64,000 nt of DNA, from assembly GCA_028689145.1 (NCBI GenBank), contig JAQTWT010000011.1, positions 1 through 64,000 of the forward strand, given 5' to 3'. This DNA is from Gallionella sp. (lineage in GTDB: Bacteria > Pseudomonadota > Gammaproteobacteria > Burkholderiales > Gallionellaceae). The notes under the pieces were generated by a model that ran no database searches, was not told the DNA's origin, and worked only from the letters and a program-made list of their open reading frames with translations. Shown piece after piece: positions 56,107 to 64,000 of this stretch (the stretch's first letter is position 1; each line of letters opens with the position of its first letter). The translations under genes were made by a program, and so were the position numbers.

Positions 56107-56979
56107 ATGAACGAACTTTCCGCAGACCTGAATAAAAAACTTGGCGAAGCCGTGGAACGAATGCCGGCTTTTCCGAAGAGCGTGCAAAAAGTCCTCGAGC
56201 TAACACGCGATCTGAACTGTTCGCCCAAGGTGCTGGTACAAGTCATCGAGAACGATCCGGTGATGACGATGAAGATCCTGCGGGTGTTGAACTCGGCTTA
56301 CTACAGCCTGCCCAGCAAGATCACTTCGATCAACCATTCGGTGGTGTTTCTCGGCTTGAATACGGTCAAGAACATTGCGCTGAGTATCGCCGCAATCGGC
56401 ATCCTGCCCAAGCAGAACGCCGCCGATTTTGATGTTAACCAGTATCTGCTGCATTCCCTGACAACCGCCGCCATTGCCAAGCATCTGTGCGGCAAGGTGG
56501 GCGGTGCCGATCCGATGGATTGTTACGTTGCGGGTTTGCTGCACGATTTCGGCAAGGTGGTTTTTGCCCAGTTCATGCCGGAACAATTCAAAATATCGCT
56601 CGAAAAATGCCAAGAAGGCGAGATGTCGCTGTTTACCGCGGAACAGGACGCGATTGGAACGGACCATACCGTGGTCGGTTCGATGCTGGCCGAAAAATGG
56701 CAGTTCCCCCAGCCGTTGATCGACAGCATCCGCAACCATCACTCTGAAAAAGCCGGCGAAACGGCAATGGGTGCGTGTGTCTATACCGCCAATCAGATCA
56801 GCAAGAAATTGGAATTCGGCTTCGCCGGGGATGCGCGTCTGGAGAGCTTGCCTCCCGCCGTTGCCAAACACTTCGGTGTCAATATCAACCTGGACACTTT
56901 GATTTCTTCAATCGGCGAAGCCGAACTGTCGAAGATTCTCGAGCAGGCCAGACAATTCTCGCAAATGGACGGATCATGA
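56107..56979 (+). CDS. HDOD-domain signalling protein
   Basis: LPAFPKSVQKVLELTRD-type start, VLVQVIENDPVMTMKILRVLNSAYYSLPSKITSINHSVVFLGLNTVKNIALSIA, LLHDFGKVVFAQF. Confidence 0.93.
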   Translation: MNELSADLNKKLGEAVERMPAFPKSVQKVLELTRDLNCSPKVLVQVIENDPVMTMKILRVLNSAYYSLPSKITSINHSVVFLGLNTVKNIALSIAAIGILPKQNAADFDVNQYLLHSLTTAAIAKHLCGKVGGADPMDCYVAGLLHDFGKVVFAQFMPEQFKISLEKCQEGEMSLFTAEQDAIGTDHTVVGSMLAEKWQFPQPLIDSIRNHHSEKAGETAMGACVYTANQISKKLEFGFAGDARLESLPPAVAKHFGVNINLDTLISSIGEAELSKILEQARQFSQMDGS

Positions 56980-57863
56980 AAGTAAAATTCTGGGGTGTAC
57001 GCGGTTCAATTCCCTCGCCTCGTGCCGGCACGGTACGCTACGGTGGCAATACCACCTGTATCGAAATCCGCACCGACAACAACGAGCTAATCATCATTGA
57101 CGGCGGAACCGGAATATTCCCGTTGTCGCAAACTCTACTGAAAGAGTTGCCGGTCACCGCCAATGTATTCATCAGTCACAGCCACTGGGATCACATCCAC
57201 GGCTTACCTTTCTTCATTCCCAACTTCATCCCGGGCAACAAGATGATCTTGCACGGCGCGATCGACCCGGTTTCCGGGCGCGGTGTCGAACAAGTCATGG
57301 ATGTACAGCTGCAATACAGCTACTTCCCGGTGCGCGAGGCCGAGATGAAAGCCAGTATCGAATATGTTTCGCTCTCCCCCGGCCAGACTGTTCAGGCCGG
57401 TTCGGCCACGGTAAAGGCAACGCTGCTGAACCATCCTGTGGTCAATTTCGGTTACCGGGTGGAATGCAACGGCAAGTCGGTGTTCTTTACCGGCGACCAC
57501 GAACCGTATTCAAATATCTACTCGCCGGAAGACGAAAGTTATGAGGAATACCGCGGGCTGATCGCGGCGCAGGAAAAGATGGTCTTCGACGCGATGCAGG
57601 GCGTGGATGTGCTGATCGCCGATTCCTCATACACCATCGAGGAATATCCGGCCAAAAAAGGCTGGGGCCACGGCACATTCGATTCCTGCATGAGCATGGC
57701 CGATGCGGTCGGCGCAAAGATTCTTTACTGCACCCACCACGAACCGACTCGCGACGATGACGTACTGGAACGCGAATTCGCCAAGGCGCTGGCAAGACAT
57801 CCACGCAGCGAAGGAATGGCCGATTTCCGGCTGGCACGCGAGGGCATCGAAATCGAATTTTAA
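56976..57863 (+). CDS. Metallo-beta-lactamase-fold hydrolase
   Basis: MKVKFWGVRGSIPSPRAGTVRYGGNTTCIEIRTDNNELIIIDGGTGI...SHSHWDHIHGLPFF...FFTGDHEPY...THHEPTRDDD. 4-bp overlap with the HDOD gene. Confidence 0.92.
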   Translation: MKVKFWGVRGSIPSPRAGTVRYGGNTTCIEIRTDNNELIIIDGGTGIFPLSQTLLKELPVTANVFISHSHWDHIHGLPFFIPNFIPGNKMILHGAIDPVSGRGVEQVMDVQLQYSYFPVREAEMKASIEYVSLSPGQTVQAGSATVKATLLNHPVVNFGYRVECNGKSVFFTGDHEPYSNIYSPEDESYEEYRGLIAAQEKMVFDAMQGVDVLIADSSYTIEEYPAKKGWGHGTFDSCMSMADAVGAKILYCTHHEPTRDDDVLEREFAKALARHPRSEGMADFRLAREGIEIEF

Positions 57864-57905
57864 TCGCTGGCATTATTGGCATGGCAACGCTATTGAGCGC
57901 CATGC

Positions 57906-59288
57906 ATGGAGCAAGTCATGAGTTCCACCTTTAATAGTTCCAAGATCAATCCCGCAAATGCTGTTGCGGAACTGGCGGCCGAGCGCGATGCCCATGCGGG
58001 AACACGCGCCAGATTAAAGCTGCTCGAACACACGGTATTGCAATTCGTCCCGCGCGACTTGATCTCTTTTTTGGGCAAGGCTAGTCTGCTCGACGTAGAG
58101 CTCGGCGACCAGGTTGAAAAAACCATGTCGGTGGTATTTACCGACATACGCGATTTCACCACGTTGTCGGAAAGCATGACACCGCAGCAAACCTTCAACA
58201 TGATCAACTCCTACCTGTCGGTGATGAACCCGGTTATCAGCACGCATCAGGGGATCATCGACAAGTACATGGGCGACGCGATCATGGCGCTGTTCCCCAC
58301 CTCGGCCGATGACGCGCTTGCCGCGGCCTTGTCGATGCTGGCACGTCTCGACGAATACAATAATGGCCGTTCACGGGCCGCTTATCCGCCGATACGGATC
58401 GGGATTGGTGTCAATACCGGGTTATTGATGCTCGGCGTGATCGGCGGCGGCAACCGGATGGAAGGCACGGTGATCAGCCATGCGGTTAATCTGGCATCGC
58501 GTCTGGAAACCCTGACCAAGACCTACGGCGTACCTTTGCTGATCAGCGAACATACCCTTTACAGTCTTTCCGATTCGGACCGGTTCTCGGTACGCTACCT
58601 CGGCAGGTCAAAAGTGGCCGAAAACACCCCGGCAGAATCGGTCTATGAAGTGTTCAACCATGACCCGCACCCGGTAAGGGATATGAAGACCAGATCGCTG
58701 AAGAAATTCGAGGAAGCGATTGCCTATTATCATATCCGCGCGGCGAAAAAAGCGCTGCCGATGCTGGAAGAGATCGTGCAGGAAAACCCCGGCGACAAAC
58801 CCGCAAAAGTTTATCTGAAACGCTGCATCGATTACATCAAGACCGGTGTCTACATCGGCACCGAAGAGCTGGCGGATGAAATAGCCTGGCGCGCGGAATA
58901 TGAAACCGGCATCGAAGAGATTGATCGCCAGCTCAGCGAACTGTTGGCTCTTATCCGGCAATTGCACGAAGCCGTGACCGTCACCAGCAACATCGACGAT
59001 ATATTGTCAACCATGGATATTCTGGAAAAGTGTATTCAGGAACATTTTGACTTTGAAAACGAATTAATGACAAAACATTACTACCCGTTTTCTTCCGATC
59101 ACATTGCCCAGCACAATTCCTACAAAAACTACTTCCATAAACTCAGGTCCGAAATTGAGGCCAACACAGAGAACTCGCTTTATCTCGGTTTCCGCATTAA
59201 CTTGTCCCTTTCAAACTGGCTGCTGAACCATTTGTCACGCGATGATCGCCACCTTGGCCGCTTCCTGAATGAACGCGGGGGCATTTGA
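57906..59288 (+). CDS. Class III adenylate/guanylate cyclase with C-terminal bacteriohemerythrin-like domain
   Basis: MSVVFTDIRDFTTLSESM...DKYMGDAIMALF...RMEGTVISHAVNLASRLE (cyclase), then YETGIEEIDRQLSELL...EHFDFENELM...HIAQHNSY...NHLSRDDRHLGRF (hemerythrin-like). Confidence 0.88.
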   Translation: MEQVMSSTFNSSKINPANAVAELAAERDAHAGTRARLKLLEHTVLQFVPRDLISFLGKASLLDVELGDQVEKTMSVVFTDIRDFTTLSESMTPQQTFNMINSYLSVMNPVISTHQGIIDKYMGDAIMALFPTSADDALAAALSMLARLDEYNNGRSRAAYPPIRIGIGVNTGLLMLGVIGGGNRMEGTVISHAVNLASRLETLTKTYGVPLLISEHTLYSLSDSDRFSVRYLGRSKVAENTPAESVYEVFNHDPHPVRDMKTRSLKKFEEAIAYYHIRAAKKALPMLEEIVQENPGDKPAKVYLKRCIDYIKTGVYIGTEELADEIAWRAEYETGIEEIDRQLSELLALIRQLHEAVTVTSNIDDILSTMDILEKCIQEHFDFENELMTKHYYPFSSDHIAQHNSYKNYFHKLRSEIEANTENSLYLGFRINLSLSNWLLNHLSRDDRHLGRFLNERGGI

Positions 59289-59323
59289 TACTTACCGGGC
59301 TGGCAGGGAGTGACATGCACAAC

Positions 59324-59352
59324 TAAAAAACCAGCCGAAGCTGGTTTTTTAG
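59324..59352 (+). terminator. Rho-independent terminator after the cyclase-hemerythrin gene
   Basis: aaaaaaccagc cgaa gctggttttttag stem-loop with T tract, ~35 bp after the stop. Confidence 0.88.
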
Positions 59353-59648
59353 TTTTCTTATTTTTACTTGGCACCTGATAAACCGTTACAGCATCCACTA
59401 ATCAAACATGGCCTGTCACTACGGTGCCTATTGATGCTACATCAGCGATAATCGCCGTTTTTCTCCTCCCGAGAGAACCGAATCGAGCCGGATAACCGAC
59501 TCAAGCTGATGTGAATCGTAACATAATTTTTTGTACTGACAATCCATTTTTACCTGATAACCATAAAATTAACAGGCGCGAGGGCAAATTGGCCGCTGAT
59601 CGTTAACTTTAGACGTTCCCACCAAAATTTGAAAAACGATATTCCAGA

Positions 59649-60971
59649 ATGACCGAAAAACTTTATATCAAAACTTACGGCTGCCAGATGAACGAATACG
59701 ATTCGGACAAGATGGCGGATGTGCTGCGCGCCTGCGCGGGCATGGAACAGACCGACAACCCCGAAGAGGCCGATGTCATCCTGTTCAACACCTGTTCGAT
59801 TCGCGAGAAAGCGGAGGAAAAAGTATTTTCGGATCTGGGGCGGGTGCGCCCGCTCAAGCTGAACAACCCCGCTTTGCTGATCGGCGTGGGGGGCTGCGTG
59901 GCCAGCCAGGAAGGCGCAACGATCATACGACGCGCGCCCTATGTGGATATCGTATTCGGCCCGCAAACCCTGCACCGCTTGCCGCAACTTATCCGGGCTT
60001 GCCGGGCTACCGGCCGCCCGCAACTGGACATCAGTTTTCCGGAAATCGAAAAATTCGATCATTTACCCGCCCCGCAAACCACCTCCGGTACGGCGTTTGT
60101 CGCCATCATGGAAGGTTGCAGCAAATACTGCACCTATTGCGTGGTGCCCTATACACGCGGCGAGGAAGTATCGCGCCCCCTTGCCGATGTGCTGCACGAC
60201 GTACAGGAACTGGTCGCGCAAGGCGTGGCGGAAATCACCCTGATCGGGCAGAACGTGAACGCCTACTGCGGCGCAAGCGATGACGGCGACACGGTGGATT
60301 TTGCGTTCCTGCTGCAAACCATCGCCGCGCTGGAAGGACTGCAAAGATTGCGCTACACCACCTCGCACCCCAGAGAAATGACACAACGGCTGATCGACGT
60401 GTATGCCACCACCCCAAAACTGGTCAGCCATTTGCACCTGCCGGTACAATCCGGCTCGGACCGGGTGCTGGCGGCGATGAAACGCGGCCACACCGTGCTC
60501 GAATATAAATCCATCATCCGGCGGATACGCGCGGTGCGCCCCGATATCTGCATCACTTCGGATTTTATCGTCGGTTTCCCCGGCGAGACCGAACAGGATT
60601 TCGAGGCCACCATGAAGCTGATCGACGAGATCGGTTTCGATAACAGCTTCAGTTACCTGTACAGCCCGCGCCCCGGCACACCGGCCGCGGAAATGCACGA
60701 CGACACGCCGCACGAGGTAAAGGCCGCACGCCTGAAGCGCCTGCAGGATCGCATCATGGAGCAGGAGGCGGCAGTGGCGCAGTCGATGCTCGGCACGGTG
60801 CAGCGCGTGCTGGTGGAAGGCTTCTCGAAAAAAGATGCGCATGAACTGGCCGGGCGTACCGACAATAACCGCGTGGTAAATTTCAGCGGCCCGCCCGACC
60901 TGATCGGCCGCTTTGCCCATGTCAAAATCACCCAAGTGGTGCGTCACACTTTGCGCGGTGAACTGGCATAG
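59649..60971 (+). CDS. miaB: tRNA-2-methylthio-N6-dimethylallyladenosine synthase
   Basis: [23 protein letters not shown]...[19 protein letters not shown]...[23 protein letters not shown]. Confidence 0.98.
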   Translation: MTEKLYIKTYGCQMNEYDSDKMADVLRACAGMEQTDNPEEADVILFNTCSIREKAEEKVFSDLGRVRPLKLNNPALLIGVGGCVASQEGATIIRRAPYVDIVFGPQTLHRLPQLIRACRATGRPQLDISFPEIEKFDHLPAPQTTSGTAFVAIMEGCSKYCTYCVVPYTRGEEVSRPLADVLHDVQELVAQGVAEITLIGQNVNAYCGASDDGDTVDFAFLLQTIAALEGLQRLRYTTSHPREMTQRLIDVYATTPKLVSHLHLPVQSGSDRVLAAMKRGHTVLEYKSIIRRIRAVRPDICITSDFIVGFPGETEQDFEATMKLIDEIGFDNSFSYLYSPRPGTPAAEMHDDTPHEVKAARLKRLQDRIMEQEAAVAQSMLGTVQRVLVEGFSKKDAHELAGRTDNNRVVNFSGPPDLIGRFAHVKITQVVRHTLRGELA

Positions 60972-60979
60972 GATTAGAC

Positions 60980-61474
60980 ATGAAAAAACAGCCCCTGAAT
61001 AATCGCCCCGCCCATACGCTTTCCTTGTCCGTGCAATATGCCAGCACCGCGCCGGACATGCCGACCCGCGCGCAATTGCGCCGCTGGATAAAAACCGCAT
61101 TGCAAAAGGATGTGCAAATGACCCTGCGCATCGTCGACGAAACCGAGGGGCGCGAGCTGAACAGCAATTATCGCGGCAAGGATTACGCAACCAATGTGCT
61201 GACGTTTGTTTACGACGATGCTGCCACGGTGTCCGGCGACGTGGTGATCTGCGCGCCGGTAGTTGAGCGGGAAGCCGGCGCGCAGCACAAGGACAGGCTG
61301 GCGCACTATGCCCATCTGGCCATTCATGCCGCGCTGCATTTGCAGGGCTACGACCACGAAAACGATACCGAGGCTGCGCAGATGGAAGCACTGGAAACCG
61401 CGCTGATGGTAAAATTGCATTACCCCGATCCTTATCAGGAAACACGCACCAAAAATGGACGAAACAGAAAGTAG
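60980..61474 (+). CDS. ybeY: Endoribonuclease YbeY (rRNA maturation factor)
   Basis: LRIVDETEGRELNSNYRGKDYATNVLTF...HLAIHAALHLQGYDHENDTEAAQMEALE. Confidence 0.96.
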   Translation: MKKQPLNNRPAHTLSLSVQYASTAPDMPTRAQLRRWIKTALQKDVQMTLRIVDETEGRELNSNYRGKDYATNVLTFVYDDAATVSGDVVICAPVVEREAGAQHKDRLAHYAHLAIHAALHLQGYDHENDTEAAQMEALETALMVKLHYPDPYQETRTKNGRNRK

Positions 61475-62294
61475 TAAACCCAGCCTGCTGGAACGCCTGT
61501 CGGCATTGCTGCTGCGCGAACCGGAAGACCGGGAACAACTGGTGCAGCTGCTGCACTCCGCCTACGAGCACAACCTGCTGGATGCCGATGCACTGTCGAT
61601 GATGGAAGGCGTACTGCAAGTCTCCGAGCGCCAGGTGCGCGAAATCATGATTCCGCGCGCGCAAATGGATGTCATCGACATCAGCCAGCCCCCCGAACAA
61701 TTCATCCCCTTTGTCATCGATGCCGCGCACTCGCGTTTTCCGGTGATCGACGGCGACAAAGACAACATCATCGGTATCCTGCTGGCGAAAGACTTGCTGC
61801 GCTATTACGCGGGCGAAGAATTCGACGTGCGTGACATGCTGCGTCCGGCGGTATTTGTGCCGGAAGCCAAACGGCTCAACGTGCTGCTGCGCGATTTCCG
61901 CAGCAACCGCAACCACATAGCACTGGTCGCGGACGAATACGGCGGCGTATCCGGCATGGTGACCATCGAGGATGTGCTGGAGCAGATCGTCGGCGACATC
62001 GAGGACGAATACGATTTTGACGAGGACGAGGACAATATTATTCCGGATGGCGCGGGACACTATCGCGTCAAAGCCGACACCGAGATCGCCGATTTTAACG
62101 GGGTGCTCGGTACCGAATTCAGCGACGAGGAATACGACACGGTAGGCGGTCTGGTATTAAAAGCCGCCGGTCAGCTTCCCAAACGCGGCGACCATATCCA
62201 CTTCGGCGAGCTAACCTTCACCGTGCTGCGCGCGGATAGCCGCAGGCTGCATTCGCTGTTGGTGGAACGCCAGAAAGTCGAAGAAGACTTGTAG
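61455..62294 (+). CDS. corC: HlyC/CorC family CBS-domain protein
   Basis: MMEGVLQVSERQVREIMIPRAQMDVID...HSRFPVIDGDKDNIIGILLAKDLL...ADEYGGVSGMVTIEDVLEQIVGDIEDEYD. Confidence 0.93.
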   Translation: MDETESSKPSLLERLSALLLREPEDREQLVQLLHSAYEHNLLDADALSMMEGVLQVSERQVREIMIPRAQMDVIDISQPPEQFIPFVIDAAHSRFPVIDGDKDNIIGILLAKDLLRYYAGEEFDVRDMLRPAVFVPEAKRLNVLLRDFRSNRNHIALVADEYGGVSGMVTIEDVLEQIVGDIEDEYDFDEDEDNIIPDGAGHYRVKADTEIADFNGVLGTEFSDEEYDTVGGLVLKAAGQLPKRGDHIHFGELTFTVLRADSRRLHSLLVERQKVEEDL

Positions 62295-62354
62295 GAAATT
62301 ACGCGCCAAAATACCTCTGCACAACGTAGCGAGCGAAGTAGTTGTGCGGAGGTT

Positions 62355-63086
62355 TTAGAACTGTTCGTTTTCGCCCAAATACCGCCACTGTCCGACCGGC
62401 AGATTACCCAGCTTGACCTTGCCGATGCGGATGCGTTTCAGTCCTGTCACTTTCAATTCGACCAGTTCGCACATGCGGCGGATCTGGCGCTTCTTGCCTT
62501 CGCGCAACACGAAGCGAAGTTGATCTTCGTTCTGCCACGTTACCTTGGCGGGCTTGAGATATTCCCCGTCCAGTTTTAGACCCTGATTGAGCAAAGCCAG
62601 TCCGGTATCCTTCAGTGTACCCTGCACGCGTACCAGATATTCCTTGTCCACTTTGGAATCGTCGCCGATCAGTTGCTTGGCGACACGGCCATCCTGGGTG
62701 AGCACCAGCAAACCCTGCGAATCAATATCCAGACGGCCTGCCGGAGCAATTCCGAGCAACTGGCTGCGATGAAAGCGCAGCGGCGACGGGTCTTCCGCCC
62801 AGTGGGTCGCGTCGTCGATCAGCGTGACGGCGGGTTTGTAATTGTGCTCGGCCTGCCCGGATACATAACCGACCGGTTTGTTGAGCAGGATTGTCACGCG
62901 CTGCTGCTGGGTGTTCTGCGCGGCGGTGCGCAAAGTGATTTTCTGGGTAGCATAGACTTTGCTGCCCAGTTCGCTGACGACTTCGCCATCGACCTCCACC
63001 CAGCCTTTTTCAATATAGACATCCGCTTCGCGGCGCGAGCACAGCCCGAGTTCTGACATGCGTTTGGAGAGGCGAATCTTTTCCAT
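62355..63086 (-). CDS. S4-domain rRNA pseudouridine synthase (RsuA/RluF family)
   Basis: RLSKRMSELGLCSRREADVYIEKGWVEVDGEVV...LLNKPVGYVSG...GRLDIDSQGLLVLTQDGRVA...EGKKRQIRRMCELVELKVTGLKRIRIG. Confidence 0.93.
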   Translation of the reverse strand: MEKIRLSKRMSELGLCSRREADVYIEKGWVEVDGEVVSELGSKVYATQKITLRTAAQNTQQQRVTILLNKPVGYVSGQAEHNYKPAVTLIDDATHWAEDPSPLRFHRSQLLGIAPAGRLDIDSQGLLVLTQDGRVAKQLIGDDSKVDKEYLVRVQGTLKDTGLALLNQGLKLDGEYLKPAKVTWQNEDQLRFVLREGKKRQIRRMCELVELKVTGLKRIRIGKVKLGNLPVGQWRYLGENEQF

Positions 63087-63187
63087 GGTGTGCGGCATTT
63101 CTGAGTAGCGAGGTCGCGATTTAATCACAAATGCCGTATCGGAAGGAATCGGTTATTCTTGGCAGGTTGAATGTTTATGTCTGTCAG

Positions 63188-64000
63188 ATGAACAAAACTA
63201 AAAAATCATTGGCTGGCGCATTTGCGGCAGGCCTGCTGTGCGTGTCCGGTTTCGCGCCGTTCGGAATATTTGTCATGCCGGTGCTGGCACTCGCTGCGCT
63301 GTTTGCATTGTGGAGCCGCACCGATAAGCCATCTGCGGCGGCATGGCTGGGCTTTGCTTTTGGCTTGGGACTGTTCGTCGCGGGTGTCGGCTGGATCTAT
63401 GTCGCGCTGCACGATTACGGCGGCATGCCGCTGCCGCTGGCGCTGCCCGCCACGCTGCTGTTTGCCGCCTTTCTCGCGCTGTTTCCGGCGCTGGGCGGTT
63501 ATGCGCAAGCGCGTTTTCCGGTATCGAATGGATGGCGTGCGGTGCTGGTCATGCCCGCTGCATGGGTGCTGATCGAATGGCTGCGCGGCACTATCTTCAC
63601 CGGTTTCCCGTGGCTCACCTTCGGCTATGCACATCACGACAGCCCGCTGGCTGGCTACGCGCCGCTGTTCGGCGTGTACGGCGTGTCGCTGGTCGCAGCG
63701 GTAAGCGCGGGTTTGCTGGCAATTCTATTGGATCGACTATGCAGTAATTTAAAGCCCGTTCGCCCTGAGCCCTTCGACATTGCTCAGGAGAGCCTTGTCG
63801 AAGGGTCTGGTGGTTCGACAGGCTCACCACGAACGGTAGGGGGATTCTCAAAGCAGATTAGCCGTGATTTTATAACGGCAATCGTCGCAATCGTATTGCT
63901 CTGGAGCCTTGGCGCACTACTGCGCAACGTCGCATGGACGCAGCCGCTCGGCGAGCCGTTCAGCGTCGCATTGGTGCAGGGCAATATCGCGCAGGACATC
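63188..64000 (+). CDS. lnt: Apolipoprotein N-acyltransferase (partial, runs off the right edge)
   Basis: Manual translation from ATG 63188: MNKTKKSLAGAFAAGLLCVSGFAPFGIFVMPVLALAALF...GFAFGLGLFVAGVGWIYVALHDYGGM...PAAWVLIEWLRGTIFTGFPWLTFGYAHHDSPLAGYAPLFGVYGVSL...FSVALVQGNIAQD. Not in the ORF track because no stop lies inside the window. Confidence 0.95.
   Translation, partial: MNKTKKSLAGAFAAGLLCVSGFAPFGIFVMPVLALAALFALWSRTDKPSAAAWLGFAFGLGLFVAGVGWIYVALHDYGGMPLPLALPATLLFAAFLALFPALGGYAQARFPVSNGWRAVLVMPAAWVLIEWLRGTIFTGFPWLTFGYAHHDSPLAGYAPLFGVYGVSLVAAVSAGLLAILLDRLCSNLKPVRPEPFDIAQESLVEGSGGSTGSPRTVGGFSKQISRDFITAIVAIVLLWSLGALLRNVAWTQPLGEPFSVALVQGNIAQDI
63756..63836. repeat. 81-bp REP-like element inserted in frame within lnt
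   Basis: ccgttcgccctgagcccttcgacattgctcaggagagccttgtcgaagggtctggtggttcgacaggctcaccacgaacgg; CCGTTCG/CGAACGG termini; reverse-complement copy at 54597-54692. Confidence 0.88.

Noticed and set aside
60063-62060. 665-aa minus-strand ORF across miaB/ybeY/corC
   Set aside because: Antisense to three confidently identified genes; composition typical of a shadow ORF in high-GC DNA.
1-64000. tRNA/rRNA genes, prophage, or IS transposase
   Set aside because: None recognised by eye. A tRNAscan/Infernal/ISfinder run would be needed to exclude small RNA genes or degraded IS fragments.

Overview
This 64 kb window looks like a betaproteobacterial chromosome segment; a Gallionellaceae/Nitrosomonadales affinity is only my inference from gene content and style. 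Main blocks:
(1) ~1-15.6 kb, minus strand: an unusual type I secretion locus. In transcription order it encodes a NodT/TolC-type outer-membrane factor fused to a SPOR domain and coiled coil; a 1402-aa TolA-like coiled-coil protein with a SPOR domain and two NTF2/Cds6-like domains; a regulator with an N-terminal LuxR HTH, a degenerate cyclase-like domain and an AAA ATPase; a 1332-aa single-chain ABC exporter with two complete TMD-NBD modules around a C39-like domain; an HlyD adaptor; and the N-terminus of a secreted protein carrying an (TTAPVS)n array. That last CDS runs off the left edge and is missing from the supplied ORF track.
(2) ~16-19 kb: a divergent two-component system.
(3) nadA, rpmA and rplU.
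(4) Three tandem paralogous HD-GYP proteins.
(5) ~25-51 kb: an LPS/EPS locus with waaA, waaC, two different initiating transferases, Wzx, glycosyltransferases, FkbM methyltransferases, an O-antigen ligase plus an O-antigen ligase remnant, a Phd/PIN toxin-antitoxin pair, Qui3N/Fuc3N-type sugar genes and an MBOAT/SGNH pair.
(6) apaH, an orphan hypothetical gene, a stack of dispersed palindromic repeats and two peptide-ABC permeases.
(7) An HDOD / metallo-beta-lactamase / cyclase-hemerythrin signalling cassette.
(8) miaB-ybeY-corC-lnt, lacking ybeZ between miaB and ybeY; lnt runs off the right edge.
The best candidate for an undescribed system is the type I secretion locus. All calls come from reading the sequence and the supplied translations; no database search was run.
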